Positions 19,894 to 30,332 of a stretch of 64,000 nucleotides of DNA are shown here, piece by piece. Position 1 is the first letter of the stretch. Each line of letters starts with the position of its first letter. The position numbers and the translations under genes are program-made. Below the pieces are notes generated by a model. It saw nothing but the letters and a program-made list of their open reading frames with translations. It did not search any database and was not told where the DNA came from. Source of the stretch: Ramlibacter pallidus (GTDB lineage: Bacteria > Pseudomonadota > Gammaproteobacteria > Burkholderiales > Burkholderiaceae_C); contig NZ_JADDIV010000002.1 of the NCBI RefSeq assembly GCF_015070875.1, positions 558,001 to 622,000 on the forward strand, in the 5' to 3' direction.

Positions 19894-21267
19894 TCAGGGC
19901 CGACGCAGATGCCAGGCCTTCGGCCGCGTGAACGCCTGGATCCCGTACTTCGACAGCGTGAGCCCAACACCGGAGTCACCGACGCCGCTCCAGGGCAGGC
20001 GCGGGCTGACGCGATCGCAGCAGTTCCAGTAGACGCTACCGGCGTGCACGCGCGACAGGATGCGCCGGGCGCGGTCCTCGTCCTTCGTGTAGACGCCGGC
20101 CGTGAGGCCGTATCGCGTGTCGTTCATCCAGTGCACGGCCTCCTCGTCGTCGCGCACCTTCTGGATGCCGATCACCGGGCCGAAGCTCTCCTCGCGCATG
20201 ATCTCCATGTCGTGGTTCACGTTCACCAGCACGGTGGCGTCGAACCAGTTGCCGTCGCCGATGCGGCGCTCGCCGCCCACCAGCAGCGCGGCGCCGTTGG
20301 CGATGGCGTCGTCGACCTGCGCTTCCAGCACGTCGAGCTGCGGCGCGCGCGTGATGGCGCCGATGTAGGTGTCCTCGCGCATCGGGTCGCCCATGCGCAT
20401 GCCCTTCACCGCATCGACGAAGGCATCGACGAAGTCGTCGTGGATCTTCTCGTGCACGTAGATGCGCTCGACCGAGCAGCAGCTCTGGCCGGTGTTGTAC
20501 ATGGCGCCGTCGGCCAGCGATTCGGCGGCGGCCTTCGGATCGGCGTCCTCGGCGACATACGTCGGGTCCTTGCCGCCGAGCTCCAGCTGGACCTTCACGA
20601 AGCGCTGGCCCACGGCCTGCGCGATGCGCTGCCCCGTGGCGTGCGAGCCGGTGAAGAACACGCCGTCGACCTTCTGCTCCAGCAGGGCCGCGCCGACCTC
20701 GCCGCCGCCCACCAGGCAGACCATCACGTCGCGCGGCACGCCGGCCTCGTGCAGCAGGCGCGCGATCTCCAGCCCGGTCAGCGTGGCGTACTCGGACGGC
20801 TTGTAGAGCACGGCGTTGCCCGTGAGCAGCGCCGGCAGGATCACGTTGCAGCCGACGAACCACGGGTAGTTCCAGGCCGAGATGTTGGCGACGAGCCCCA
20901 GGGGCTCGTGCTGGATCTGCTCGCGCATGCCGCCTTCGTCGAAGACGGTTTCGGCCGCGATCGCGGCCTCGGCTTCGGCCAGGAAGAAGTCGATGCGCGG
21001 CAGCAGGCCGTTCAGCTCGTTGCGCGACATCTTGATGGGCTTGCCGGTCTCGCGCGTCATCGTGGCGGCCAGCGGCTCGAGGTCCCGCGTGACGCCCGCG
21101 CGGAAGCGCTCGATGCAGGCCTTGCGCTCGGCGAAGGGACGCGCGGCCCAGGCGGGCTGCGCCGCGCGCGCGATCTTGGCCTTGGCGGCCACCGCGGCGG
21201 CATCGTCGGCCGGCAAGGCGATGACCAGTTCGCCCGTCGCCGGGTTGTGGATGTTCAAGGTGCTCAT
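19894..21267 (-). CDS. NAD(P)-dependent aldehyde dehydrogenase
   Basis: This 457-residue ALDH-superfamily enzyme starts MSTLNIHNPATGELVIALPA. The catalytic glutamate is in VQLELGGKDP and the catalytic cysteine in YNTGQSCCSVERIYVH (two adjacent cysteines). FTGSHATGQRI forms part of the cofactor-binding fold, and SFGPVIGIQKV is conserved. It is the last gene of a five-gene operon, and its ATG overlaps the stop of the gamma-glutamyl hydrolase gene by four bases (21264-21267). In this context it should oxidise a gamma-glutamylated amino-aldehyde to the acid. A related role on gamma-glutamyl-aminobutyraldehyde (PuuC-like) is possible. Confidence 0.93.
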   Translation of the reverse strand: MSTLNIHNPATGELVIALPADDAAAVAAKAKIARAAQPAWAARPFAERKACIERFRAGVTRDLEPLAATMTRETGKPIKMSRNELNGLLPRIDFFLAEAEAAIAAETVFDEGGMREQIQHEPLGLVANISAWNYPWFVGCNVILPALLTGNAVLYKPSEYATLTGLEIARLLHEAGVPRDVMVCLVGGGEVGAALLEQKVDGVFFTGSHATGQRIAQAVGQRFVKVQLELGGKDPTYVAEDADPKAAAESLADGAMYNTGQSCCSVERIYVHEKIHDDFVDAFVDAVKGMRMGDPMREDTYIGAITRAPQLDVLEAQVDDAIANGAALLVGGERRIGDGNWFDATVLVNVNHDMEIMREESFGPVIGIQKVRDDEEAVHWMNDTRYGLTAGVYTKDEDRARRILSRVHAGSVYWNCCDRVSPRLPWSGVGDSGVGLTLSKYGIQAFTRPKAWHLRRP

Positions 21268-22040
21268 CGGATGTTGCGGGCCGCGCGCGCGGCCTCGAGG
21301 AAGTCGCGCAGCAGGGGCGTGTCGTCGACGACCCCCAGTTCGGGGCGGTGGAATTCCGGGTGCCATTGCACGCCGGCGATCCAGGGTCCGCCGGTGTGGC
21401 GGATGGCCTCGACCACGCCGTCGTCCGGCGAGACCGCCTCCACCTGGAAGCCGGGGGCCAGGTCTTTGATGCCCTGGTGGTGCACGCTGTTGATGCGGTG
21501 CCGGCCCGGCTGCAGCAGCTGCGCCAGGCGCGTGCCGGGCAGGATGTCCACCTCGTGGAAGTTCAGGTCGTAGGCCGCGGCGTCGCGGTGCACGCGCGCG
21601 CCCGGCTTCTGCGTGGTGATGTCCTGGAACAGCGTGCCGCCGTGCGCCACGTTCAGCAGCTGCACGCCCCGGCAGATGCCGAACACCGGCTTGCCTGCGG
21701 CAGAGAAGGCCTTCACCAGCGCGATCTCGTACTCGTCGCGCACGCGGTCGCCGTGCCACTCGGGCTTCAGCGGCTGCTCGCCGTAGGTGCCGGGCCAGAC
21801 GTCGGCGCCGCCGTGCATCACGAGGCCGTCGAGCCAGGACGCATAGTCTTCCACCCGCACCTCGCCGCGGAAGGTCTCGCCGGCGAACGAAGGCACCATC
21901 ACCGGCAGCGCGCCCTGCGACATCACCCAGTGCGCCGTCGACTGCTCGATCCACAGCAGCGTCTTGGACGGCGCCGCCTTGCGTTCCCCGTCGGGGTGGA
22001 AGAAGCAGGCGCTGATGCCGATCTTCAGCCGGCCGTCCAT
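21264..22040 (-). CDS. Class I glutamine amidotransferase-like gamma-glutamyl hydrolase (PuuD-like)
   Basis: This 258-residue protein starts MDGRLKIGISACFFHPDGER and belongs to the peptidase C26 family that includes gamma-glutamyl-GABA hydrolase PuuD. The nucleophile is in GKPVFGICRGVQLLN, and the partner residues are in GVQWHPEFH (His, Glu). It should cleave the gamma-glutamyl group from the final oxidised product, returning glutamate. The start codon shares one base with the stop of the upstream alcohol dehydrogenase gene (TGATG), and its stop overlaps the ALDH start. The specific amino acid released is inferred, not shown. Confidence 0.9.
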   Translation of the reverse strand: MDGRLKIGISACFFHPDGERKAAPSKTLLWIEQSTAHWVMSQGALPVMVPSFAGETFRGEVRVEDYASWLDGLVMHGGADVWPGTYGEQPLKPEWHGDRVRDEYEIALVKAFSAAGKPVFGICRGVQLLNVAHGGTLFQDITTQKPGARVHRDAAAYDLNFHEVDILPGTRLAQLLQPGRHRINSVHHQGIKDLAPGFQVEAVSPDDGVVEAIRHTGGPWIAGVQWHPEFHRPELGVVDDTPLLRDFLEAARAARNIR

Positions 22041-23173
22041 CACAGCGCGGCGGCGAACAGCCGCTCGAAATCCTGCGCCGTGACCGGGCGGGGGTTGGTC
22101 TGGTGGCAGATGTCCTTCACCGCGATGTCGACCAGCTGCGGGATGTGTTCGCGCTTCACGCCGTGGCTGCCCAGCGTCCCCTTGATGCCGATGCTTTCCT
22201 TCAGCGTGCGCAGCCAGGGCACGAAGGCCGGGCCGCCGCCGGGCACCTTGCAGACGTGCGCCAGTTCGTCGAACTTCTCCGGCACCGTCTCGTGGTTCCA
22301 CTCCAGCACCGCATCGATCATCAACGCGTTCGCCAGCCCGTGGTGGAGGTCGCACACGGCACCCAGCGCATGGGCGCACGAGTGCACCGCCCCCAGGTCC
22401 TTCTGGAAGGCGATGGCGCCCATCATCGAGCTCATCATCATGTCGCTGCGCGCGGCGATGTCGCCCGGCACGTGCACGGCGCGATGCAGCGAGCGTGCCG
22501 CCAGCCGCGCCCCTTCGAGCGCGATGCCGTCGCACAGCGGGTGGTAGGCCGGCGAGAGGTAGCTCTCGATGTTGTGCGTGAGAGCGTCCATGCCGGTGGC
22601 CGCCGTGACGTGCGGCGGCAAGGCCAGCGTGAGTTCGGGGTCCGCGAACACCTTGCGGGCCAGGATCTTCGGGCTGAACACCACGCGCTTGAGGTGCGTG
22701 GCGTCTTCGCTCACGACCGAGGAGCGGCCCACCTCCGAACCGGTGCCCGCGGTCGTCGGCAACGCGACGAAGTACGGCAGTTCGCGCGTGATCGGCCGCA
22801 CCTGGGGGTGGTCCCACACGTACTCGATGATGTCGCCCTCGTGCGTCGCCGCCAGCCCGACCACCTTGGCGACATCCAGCGCCGCGCCACCCCCGAAGCC
22901 GATGACGCAGTCCGCACCGTGCGCCTTGTACGCCGCCGCCCCGGCCATCACCTGGCTGGCGGTCGGGTTGCCGAACACGCCGGAGAACACGGCGACTTCC
23001 AGCCCCTGCAGGTGCGACTGGAACTCCGCCAGCACCGGCAGCGCGGCCAGCGCGCGGTCGGTGACGACCAGCGGCCGCTTCAGCCCCTGTTCGCGCAGGT
23101 GGGCCGCGACCTCCTTGCGGGCGCCGGGCCCGAACTGGATGGCGGTGGGAAAGGAGAAGCTCGAAAGGCTCAT
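22040..23173 (-). CDS. Iron-containing (group III) alcohol dehydrogenase
   Basis: This 377-residue protein starts MSLSSFSFPTAIQFGPGARK. It has the NAD-binding GFGGGAALDVAKVVG and the metal-site region GMDALTHNIESYLSPAYHPL. The later ligands lie in SCAHALGAVCDLHHGLANAL, matching the D-H-H-H metal set of Fe-ADHs. It would oxidise a primary alcohol to an aldehyde, or the reverse. Its place between a GS-like ligase, an ALDH and a gamma-glutamyl hydrolase suggests the substrate is the hydroxyl of a gamma-glutamylated amino alcohol. It overlaps the GNAT gene stop by four bases and the hydrolase start by one base. Confidence 0.93.
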   Translation of the reverse strand: MSLSSFSFPTAIQFGPGARKEVAAHLREQGLKRPLVVTDRALAALPVLAEFQSHLQGLEVAVFSGVFGNPTASQVMAGAAAYKAHGADCVIGFGGGAALDVAKVVGLAATHEGDIIEYVWDHPQVRPITRELPYFVALPTTAGTGSEVGRSSVVSEDATHLKRVVFSPKILARKVFADPELTLALPPHVTAATGMDALTHNIESYLSPAYHPLCDGIALEGARLAARSLHRAVHVPGDIAARSDMMMSSMMGAIAFQKDLGAVHSCAHALGAVCDLHHGLANALMIDAVLEWNHETVPEKFDELAHVCKVPGGGPAFVPWLRTLKESIGIKGTLGSHGVKREHIPQLVDIAVKDICHQTNPRPVTAQDFERLFAAAL

Positions 23174-23669
23174 GGGGTGCGGCTCAGGTCCAGGTGCATG
23201 TGGTTCTTGGCATAGGGGCGGCCCGCCACGCGGATCGCATCGGGCTCGACGCCGAAGGAGCGGAAGCCGGCCGACGCGTACAGCCGCTGCGCGTGCGCGT
23301 TGCCCTCCGTCACGGTGAGCACCAGCGACTCCAGCCCGTTGAGCCGGGCGTGGGCGACGAGCGCCTCGAGCAGCTTGCGCGCGACCCCTTGCCCGCCGAC
23401 CTCGGGAGCGACGTACATGCCGACCACCGTGGCCTTGTGGCGGTTCTTCGGCCGGTGCTCCCGCTCCAGCCCGACGAAGCCGTACAGCTCGGCGTGCTGG
23501 TAAGCACCCCAGAAGGCGTGCGTGGCCAGGCGCTGCGCCGCCGCCTCCACCGGCTGCTGGCGGTCGTCCTCGTAGCTGGACGTGAACGCATCCGGATGCT
23601 CGCGCAGGGCACGCAGCCGCAGCGCGCGGTACAGCGTGGCGTCGGCGGGCCCGAGCATGCGGATCAGCA

Positions 23670-23670
<1 letters not shown>
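23170..23670 (-). CDS. GNAT-family N-acetyltransferase
   Basis: This 166-residue acetyltransferase starts MLIRMLGPADATLYRALRLR. The acetyl-CoA-binding motif A is visible (VVGMYVAPEVGGQGVARKLL, following the usual V-x-P-x-x-R/Q-G-x-G/A pattern) along with the C-terminal SLVLTVTEGNAHAQRLYASA segment. It is encoded inside the gamma-glutamylation operon with overlaps at both ends (TGATG at 23668-23672 and ATGA at 23170-23173), so it is translated with the pathway. It may acetylate the amine substrate or an inhibitory intermediate; the sequence does not say. Confidence 0.88.
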
Positions 23671-25028
<1,358 letters not shown>

Positions 25029-25243
25029 TGGCGCTGGCTCCCTGCCGGCGACGCGTGCCGGCGGTCCTCATCTTGACAGCGTTCCCGGCCGTCGTGGGGT
25101 GACACGGCCGTGGCGCGTTGTCGGCGGATGCCGACGAGCTGCGTCCTGCTGCTGAGCTCGATGGCTCCACGGGGCGCCGGCATTGCGGCGCGTGCGCGCC
25201 ATGCGTAGGATGGTCCTCCCGGTTATCGTTGCAGGAGGGTCTG
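25029..25243. other. Divergent intergenic region, gamma-glutamylation operon / EF-G paralogue
   Basis: These 215 bases must hold promoters for both directions. A TTGACA hexamer is seen on the plus strand near 25073-25078 without a clear -10 partner. GTCGGC and GCCGAC near 25119-25134 form a short inverted repeat. No gene is seen here. Confidence 0.4.
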
Positions 25244-27295
25244 GTGGCTACCCATCGCGACATCGCCTCGAGGCGCACCGTGGCCCTCGTGGGCCCCAGC
25301 GCCGCAGGCAAGACCAGCCTGGCGGAAGCCTTGCTGTGGAAGGCCGGGGCGGTGGGCGCGCCCGGCAGCGTGGAACGGGGCACGACCGTGTCCGACCACG
25401 ACCCCCTCGAGAAGAAGGCGCAGCGTTCGCTCAACGCCACGCTGCTGCACTTCACGCACCGGGGCATCACCACGCACCTCGTCGACACGCCCGGCGCGGC
25501 CGACTGCCTCGGGCAATCGCTGCCGGCGCTGGAGGCGGTGGAGACCGCAGCCATCGTCATCAACGCCGCCACCGGCATCGAACCGATGGCGGTGCGGATG
25601 ATGGAGTGGGCGAAGCAGCGCGAGCGCGACCGCATCGTCATCGTCAACAAGATCGACGGCCAGGGCGTCAACCTGCAGTCGCTCGTGCAGGAGATCCAGG
25701 CGGCGTTCGGCCGCGAGTGCCTGCCGCTCAACCTGCCTTCACAGCGGGGCGAGCGGGTGCTGGACTGCTTCTGGAAGATGAAGGACGAAGGGCCGCCGCC
25801 GGACTTCTCCTCGGTCGAGCAGGCGCACCGCGCGCTCGTCGAACAGGTGGTCGAAGTGGACGCGGCTTTCGTCGAGCGCTACCTCAACGAGGGCGACGTC
25901 GAGCCGGCGGAGCTGCACGCGCCGCTGGAGCAGGCCCTGCGCGAAGGCCACCTGGTGCCGATCTGCTTCGTCTCCTCGCGCACCGGCGCCGGCGTGCCGG
26001 AGCTGCTGGACGTGATCGAGCGGCTGCTGCCGGACCCGGCGGAGAGCAACCCGCCGGCCTTCCTGGAAGGCGAGGGCGAGGCGGCGCGCCCGATCCAGGC
26101 GGCGGTGGACCCCGACAGGCACGTCCTGGCCCATGTCTTCAAGATCACGCAGGACCCCTACGTCGGCAAGATGGGCGTGATCCGCGTGCACCAGGGGACG
26201 ATCACGCGCGACAGCCAGCTCTACGTGGGCGACGGCCGGCGCCCTTTCAAGGTGGGCCACCTCTTCATGCTGCAGGGCAAGGAGCTGAGGGAGGTGGCGA
26301 AGGCGGTGCCCGGCGACGTCTGCGCGATCGCGAAGGTGGAGGAGCTCCACTACGACGCGGTGCTGCACGATGCGGCCGAGGACGCGCACATCCACCTGAA
26401 GCCGCTGGAGTTCCCCGTCCCGGTGCACGGCCTGGCCATCGCACCCCGGCGGCGCGGCGACGAGCAGCGCCTGCACGACATCCTGCAGAAGCTGGTGAGC
26501 GAAGACCCGTGCCTGCGGGTGGACCACGTGGCCAGCACCAACGAGACCGTCGTGTACGGCCTGGGCGAACTGCACCTGCGCACGCTGCTGGAGCGGCTGA
26601 CCGAGGTGCACAACTGCCAGGTCGAGACGCGGCCGCCGCGCATCGCCTACCGCGAGACGATCACCGCGCCCGCGCAAGGCCACCACCGCCACAAGAAGCA
26701 GACCGGCGGTGCCGGCCAGTTCGGCGAGGTGTTCCTGCGCGTGGAGCCGCTGCCGCGCGGGGCGGGCTTCCAGTTCGTCGACGAGGTCAAGGGGGGCGCG
26801 ATCCCGCACAACTTCATGCCCGCCGTGGAGAAAGGCGTGCGCCTGGCGACGGAGCAGGGCGTGGTCGCCGGCTATCCGGTGGTGGACCTGAAGGTGACGG
26901 TGTACGACGGCAAGCACCACACCGTGGACAGCAAGGAGATCGCCTTCGTCACGGCCGGCCGGAAGGCGCTCGTCGCGGCGGTGCAGGCGGCGCGGCCCTG
27001 CGTGCTGGAGCCCATCGTCGACGTCGAGATCGCGGCACCCGAGCAGCACATGGGCGACATCACGGGCGACCTCGCCGCGCGGCGGGGCCAGGTCAGCGGC
27101 ACCCAGTCGGCGACCGCGGGCGCGCTGACGGTGCTGGCCCAGGCTCCGCTGTCGGAGCTGGCCAGCTACCAGTCACGGCTGAATTCGCTCACCGGCGGGC
27201 AGGGCCGGTACACGCTGGCCTTCAGCCACTATGAACCGGTGCCGCCGGCCGTGCAGGCGGAGCTTGCCTCGCAGTACAAGGTGCGGGACGAATAG
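25244..27295 (+). CDS. Elongation factor G-like GTPase (EF-G paralogue)
   Basis: The GTG at 25244 is chosen because GGAGGG lies 4 bases upstream (25234-25239). This gives 683 residues beginning MATHRDIASRRTVALVGPSA. The G domain has the P-loop GPSAAGKT (17-24), DTPG (Asp81) and NKID. Domain II follows (DPYVGKMGVIRVHQGTITRD), then domains III-V (YGLGELHLRTLLERL, HKKQTGGAGQFGEV, the domain V QHMGDITGDLAARRGQV). The P-loop and switch I differ from housekeeping EF-G (GHIDAGKTT), placing it with the EF-G-II or EF-G-like paralogues of unsettled function. It is monocistronic here. The neighbouring DUF6600 gene converges after 10 bases. Confidence 0.9.
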   Translation: MATHRDIASRRTVALVGPSAAGKTSLAEALLWKAGAVGAPGSVERGTTVSDHDPLEKKAQRSLNATLLHFTHRGITTHLVDTPGAADCLGQSLPALEAVETAAIVINAATGIEPMAVRMMEWAKQRERDRIVIVNKIDGQGVNLQSLVQEIQAAFGRECLPLNLPSQRGERVLDCFWKMKDEGPPPDFSSVEQAHRALVEQVVEVDAAFVERYLNEGDVEPAELHAPLEQALREGHLVPICFVSSRTGAGVPELLDVIERLLPDPAESNPPAFLEGEGEAARPIQAAVDPDRHVLAHVFKITQDPYVGKMGVIRVHQGTITRDSQLYVGDGRRPFKVGHLFMLQGKELREVAKAVPGDVCAIAKVEELHYDAVLHDAAEDAHIHLKPLEFPVPVHGLAIAPRRRGDEQRLHDILQKLVSEDPCLRVDHVASTNETVVYGLGELHLRTLLERLTEVHNCQVETRPPRIAYRETITAPAQGHHRHKKQTGGAGQFGEVFLRVEPLPRGAGFQFVDEVKGGAIPHNFMPAVEKGVRLATEQGVVAGYPVVDLKVTVYDGKHHTVDSKEIAFVTAGRKALVAAVQAARPCVLEPIVDVEIAAPEQHMGDITGDLAARRGQVSGTQSATAGALTVLAQAPLSELASYQSRLNSLTGGQGRYTLAFSHYEPVPPAVQAELASQYKVRDE

Positions 27296-27305
27296 CGCCG
27301 CGGTC

Positions 27306-28991
27306 CTAGCGCTGCTGCCACCCGCGGCCACGGCCGTCCCCGTCGTCGCGCTCCCAACGGCCCTCGCCGCGGCCCGACCCGCGTCGCCCATCCTCGCGCT
27401 GGAGCGGCGCCTGCGGCTGGTACCGCGGCTGCGGCGCGCTCTGCAGCGGGCGGACGCGGTCGTCCCGCTGGTGCCAGCCATCGCGGTCGCGCGGCTGGCG
27501 GATCGGCGCATCCTGCTGCGGGCGCACCGACTGCTCGTACTGGAAGCGCGGGTCCTGCTGGCGGCGTACCTGCTCGGCCTCGCGGATCTGCCAGCGCGCG
27601 TCGCGTTCGGCATCGCGCTGCAGCCTCTCCTGTTCACGGTGGGCACGGTACTGCTCCTGCACCGCCGGCGGCAGTTCGCGCCGCCCTTCGGGCCGTGCCG
27701 GGGCGACGCCGAACTCGGCGCGATGGATGCCTTGCGGCGCCACCGGCTGCCAGTGGCGGTGCACCGGGCGGCCGCGGCGGAAGTCTTCCTCGCGCACCGC
27801 CGTGATGGCGTGCGGACGCTGCCGCCACACGTGGTTGCCGTAGTGGCGCGGGTAGGCGTCGAGGTTGATGTTGAAGTTGGCGAAGTTCACGTAGCGCGGG
27901 GACGTGCGGTACGCGGGCCACCACGCCTCGCCGGGTGCCAGCGGATACCAGGCCACGGCCGGCCCGGTGCCGATGCTGAACTGGGCGCCACCCCCCGCGA
28001 ACACCACCAGCGCCGGCGCATAGACCGGCCGGCTCGTCATGCGGCCGGGCACCCACGCCCAGCGGTCGGCGATCATCGTCCAGCGGCCATAGTGGAACGG
28101 CGCGAAGCCCCAGGGCGCGTCGTCGATCCAGGTCCAGCCCCAGGGCTGGATCCATTCCCACCGGCCATGGCGGTAGGGGGCCCAGTCCTGCACCGTCACC
28201 TGCGGGAACCAGACGGGGCCCAGCCCCGGGTCCTGGCTCCAGGTGCCGTGGCCGTCGAGCGCCGTGGCGCCGACCACGCCGCGCGGGACATAGCGGGTGG
28301 CGATCGCCTGGTCTTCGGCACGGTTGCGCGCTGCGGCCCACGCACCGAAGGCGTCCTGCGCCTGGCGGGGAACGTTCACGTGCTGCAGGGCGCGTCCGGT
28401 GAAGGCCGCCTGTTGCCCGGCCGAGAGCTGCACCGACTGGCCGCCTTCGCCGAACACCTGCGCCGTGCCGCTGAGCACCGTCACGCGCGTGTCGCGGCCA
28501 TCCGCCGCGACGTCGAGACGGTATTCCCCGGGGTGCAGCGCCCGCAGCGCGAGGTTGGGCGTGCCGACCTCGAAGTTCTCGCCCTGGGTCAGCTCGCGCA
28601 CGCGGGCGCTCAGCGATCCCTGCTGCAGCAGGAATTGCGCGACCCGCTCGTCCAGGGCGCTGAAGCCCAGGTGGCTCTGGTTGCCGATGTGCACCGTCGC
28701 GGACCCGAGCTGGAGCTCGGCCCGGGCGCCGCGATCGGTCCACAGGCGGTCGCCGGTGGTGAGCGGCCGGTTCTGGGGCAGCTCGATCCAGTCTTCCTCC
28801 CCCTGCGGAGCGAAGACCACGCTGCCTTCGCGGGCACCGAGGTGCGCGACCCGCGCCGGAGGGTCCGCATCCTGCTGCGCGAAGGCGGACGCGGCAACCC
28901 AGAACAGCAGCAGCGCAGCGGCCCAGGGCAGGCTGCGCACGAAACGGCGGTAGGCTGTGGAGTGCATGGGGCTCATGTGGCGGGACTTCAT
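27306..28991 (-). CDS. DUF6600/FecR-domain secreted protein
   Basis: This 561-residue protein starts MKSRHMSPMHSTAYRRFVRS and has a signal peptide ending near AASAFAQQ. A FecR-like beta region spans about 40-200 (QLGSATVHIGNQSHLGFSAL, GTAQVFGEGGQSVQLSAGQQ). A tryptophan/tyrosine-rich section of short repeats follows (YRHGRWEWIQPWGWTWIDDA, FHYGRWTMIADRWAWVPGR). The C-terminus is a low-complexity Arg/Gln/Asp/Pro tail. It is probably periplasmic or outer-membrane associated. FecR domains often sense or bind polymers, but function here is unknown. GAGGGACG before the ATG at 28991 supports that start; two closer ATGs (28976, 28967) are possible. Confidence 0.8.
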   Translation of the reverse strand: MKSRHMSPMHSTAYRRFVRSLPWAAALLLFWVAASAFAQQDADPPARVAHLGAREGSVVFAPQGEEDWIELPQNRPLTTGDRLWTDRGARAELQLGSATVHIGNQSHLGFSALDERVAQFLLQQGSLSARVRELTQGENFEVGTPNLALRALHPGEYRLDVAADGRDTRVTVLSGTAQVFGEGGQSVQLSAGQQAAFTGRALQHVNVPRQAQDAFGAWAAARNRAEDQAIATRYVPRGVVGATALDGHGTWSQDPGLGPVWFPQVTVQDWAPYRHGRWEWIQPWGWTWIDDAPWGFAPFHYGRWTMIADRWAWVPGRMTSRPVYAPALVVFAGGGAQFSIGTGPAVAWYPLAPGEAWWPAYRTSPRYVNFANFNINLDAYPRHYGNHVWRQRPHAITAVREEDFRRGRPVHRHWQPVAPQGIHRAEFGVAPARPEGRRELPPAVQEQYRAHREQERLQRDAERDARWQIREAEQVRRQQDPRFQYEQSVRPQQDAPIRQPRDRDGWHQRDDRVRPLQSAPQPRYQPQAPLQREDGRRGSGRGEGRWERDDGDGRGRGWQQR

Positions 28992-29243
28992 CGTCCCTCA
29001 ACGCGCGAGCGTGGACCGGCGCGGTAAACCCATCGTAAATTGCGCAACGCCGCACCGCCAGGCTTGGCCGCCGCGTGACGAATTAACGAAGCCCGCGCGA
29101 CCCGCCCGGGACCGGCGGGTTCCGGCCCACTCCGTCCATTTCAGGCAAAACCGTTTCACCTTGGCGCCGGCCCGCCCGGGGCGTACCGTGGCGCCCGGTC
29201 GCGGCCGAATCGTTGGCATGCCACCACCGGAGGAGACGAAGAC
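28992..29243. other. Divergent intergenic region without a gene
   Basis: These 252 bases separate the DUF6600 gene from the ketopantoate-reductase-like gene. ACCCGCC near 29099 and GGCGGGT near 29112 form a short GC-rich inverted repeat without a T-run. CCGGAGGAGACGAAGAC at the right end is the ribosome binding site of the next gene. Nothing else is recognised. Confidence 0.4.
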
Positions 29244-30305
29244 ATGAGCAAGATCCTGATCCTGGGCGCCTCGTACGGCTCCCTTCTCGCGTCGAAGCTG
29301 CTGTTCGCCGGCCACGAGGTGACGCTCGTGTGCCTGCCGGCGGAAGCCGACCTCATCAATGCCGAGGGTTTCCGCGTGCGCATGCCGGTGCGCGGGCGTG
29401 CCGAACCGGTGGAGATCGACTCGCGCAAGCTGCCCGGCAAGGTGTCCGCCGCCGGCACCGGCGACGTGAGCCCCGCGGACTTCGACCTCGTCGGCCTGGC
29501 CATGCAGGAGCCGCAGTACCGGTCGCCCGGCGTGCGGGAGCTGCTGGAGCAGGTGGCGCGCTCGCGCGTGCCCTGCATGTCGATCATGAACATGCCGCCC
29601 CTGCCCTACCTGCGCCGCATCCCCGGCCTGGACGCGGACGCACTGAAGCCGGCGTACACCGATGCGAGCGTCTGGGACGCCTTCGACCCGCGCCTGCTCA
29701 CCCTCTGCAGCCCCGACCCGCAGGCCGTGCGGCCGCCGGACCAGCCGGTGAACGTGCTGCAGGTGACGCTGCCCACGAACTTCAAGGTGGCGCGCTTCGA
29801 CGATCCGAAGCACACGGCGCTGCTGCGCCAGCTGGAGCGCGACGTCGATGCCGTGCGCTTCGCGGCGCCCGAAGGCCCGATCGAGCTGCCCGTGAAGCTG
29901 CGCCTGTCCGAGTCCATCTTCGTGCCGCTGGCCAAGTGGTCGATGCTGCTGGCCGGCAACTACCGCTGCATCACGCCCGACGGCATGCGCACCGCGCAGG
30001 AGGCGGTGCACACGGACCTGGCCGAGTCGAAATCGGTCTACGACTTCGTCTACGACGTCTGCGTGCGGCTGGGCGCCCGCGACGAGGACCTCGTGCCTTT
30101 CGAGAAATACGCCGCGGCCGCGGCCAGCCTGACGCGCCCTGCCTCGGCGGCGCGCGCTCTCCAGAACGGCGCGCCGTACATCGAGCGCGCCGACAAGCTG
30201 GTGCAGCTGGTCGCCCGGCAGCTGGGCCTGCGGCACCCGGTCATCGACCGCATCGTCGACCTGGTGGACACCCGGCTTCACGCCAACCGTGCCGAGGCCA
30301 AGTAG
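29244..30305 (+). CDS. Ketopantoate reductase-like (ApbA/PanE fold) protein
   Basis: This 353-residue protein starts MSKILILGASYGSLLASKLL, a Rossmann fold with GASYGSLLA in place of the usual GxGxxG, so the nucleotide loop is atypical. The body matches the ApbA N-terminal domain (GHEVTLVCLPAEADLINAEG) and a helical C-terminal domain. It differs from PanE in length (about 300 usual), so pantothenate biosynthesis is not assured. It may act on another 2-oxo acid. The FAH-like gene starts 27 bases downstream, and the two could be an operon degrading or making a keto acid. Confidence 0.75.
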   Translation: MSKILILGASYGSLLASKLLFAGHEVTLVCLPAEADLINAEGFRVRMPVRGRAEPVEIDSRKLPGKVSAAGTGDVSPADFDLVGLAMQEPQYRSPGVRELLEQVARSRVPCMSIMNMPPLPYLRRIPGLDADALKPAYTDASVWDAFDPRLLTLCSPDPQAVRPPDQPVNVLQVTLPTNFKVARFDDPKHTALLRQLERDVDAVRFAAPEGPIELPVKLRLSESIFVPLAKWSMLLAGNYRCITPDGMRTAQEAVHTDLAESKSVYDFVYDVCVRLGARDEDLVPFEKYAAAAASLTRPASAARALQNGAPYIERADKLVQLVARQLGLRHPVIDRIVDLVDTRLHANRAEAK

Positions 30306-30332
30306 CATCGACGCTCCACTCCGGGAGCTCCC

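Noticed and set aside
28992..29243. Search for an RNA gene or small gene in the DUF6600 / ketopantoate-reductase-like gap
   Set aside because: Only a short GC inverted repeat without a T-run is present; no credible frame or RNA fold was found.
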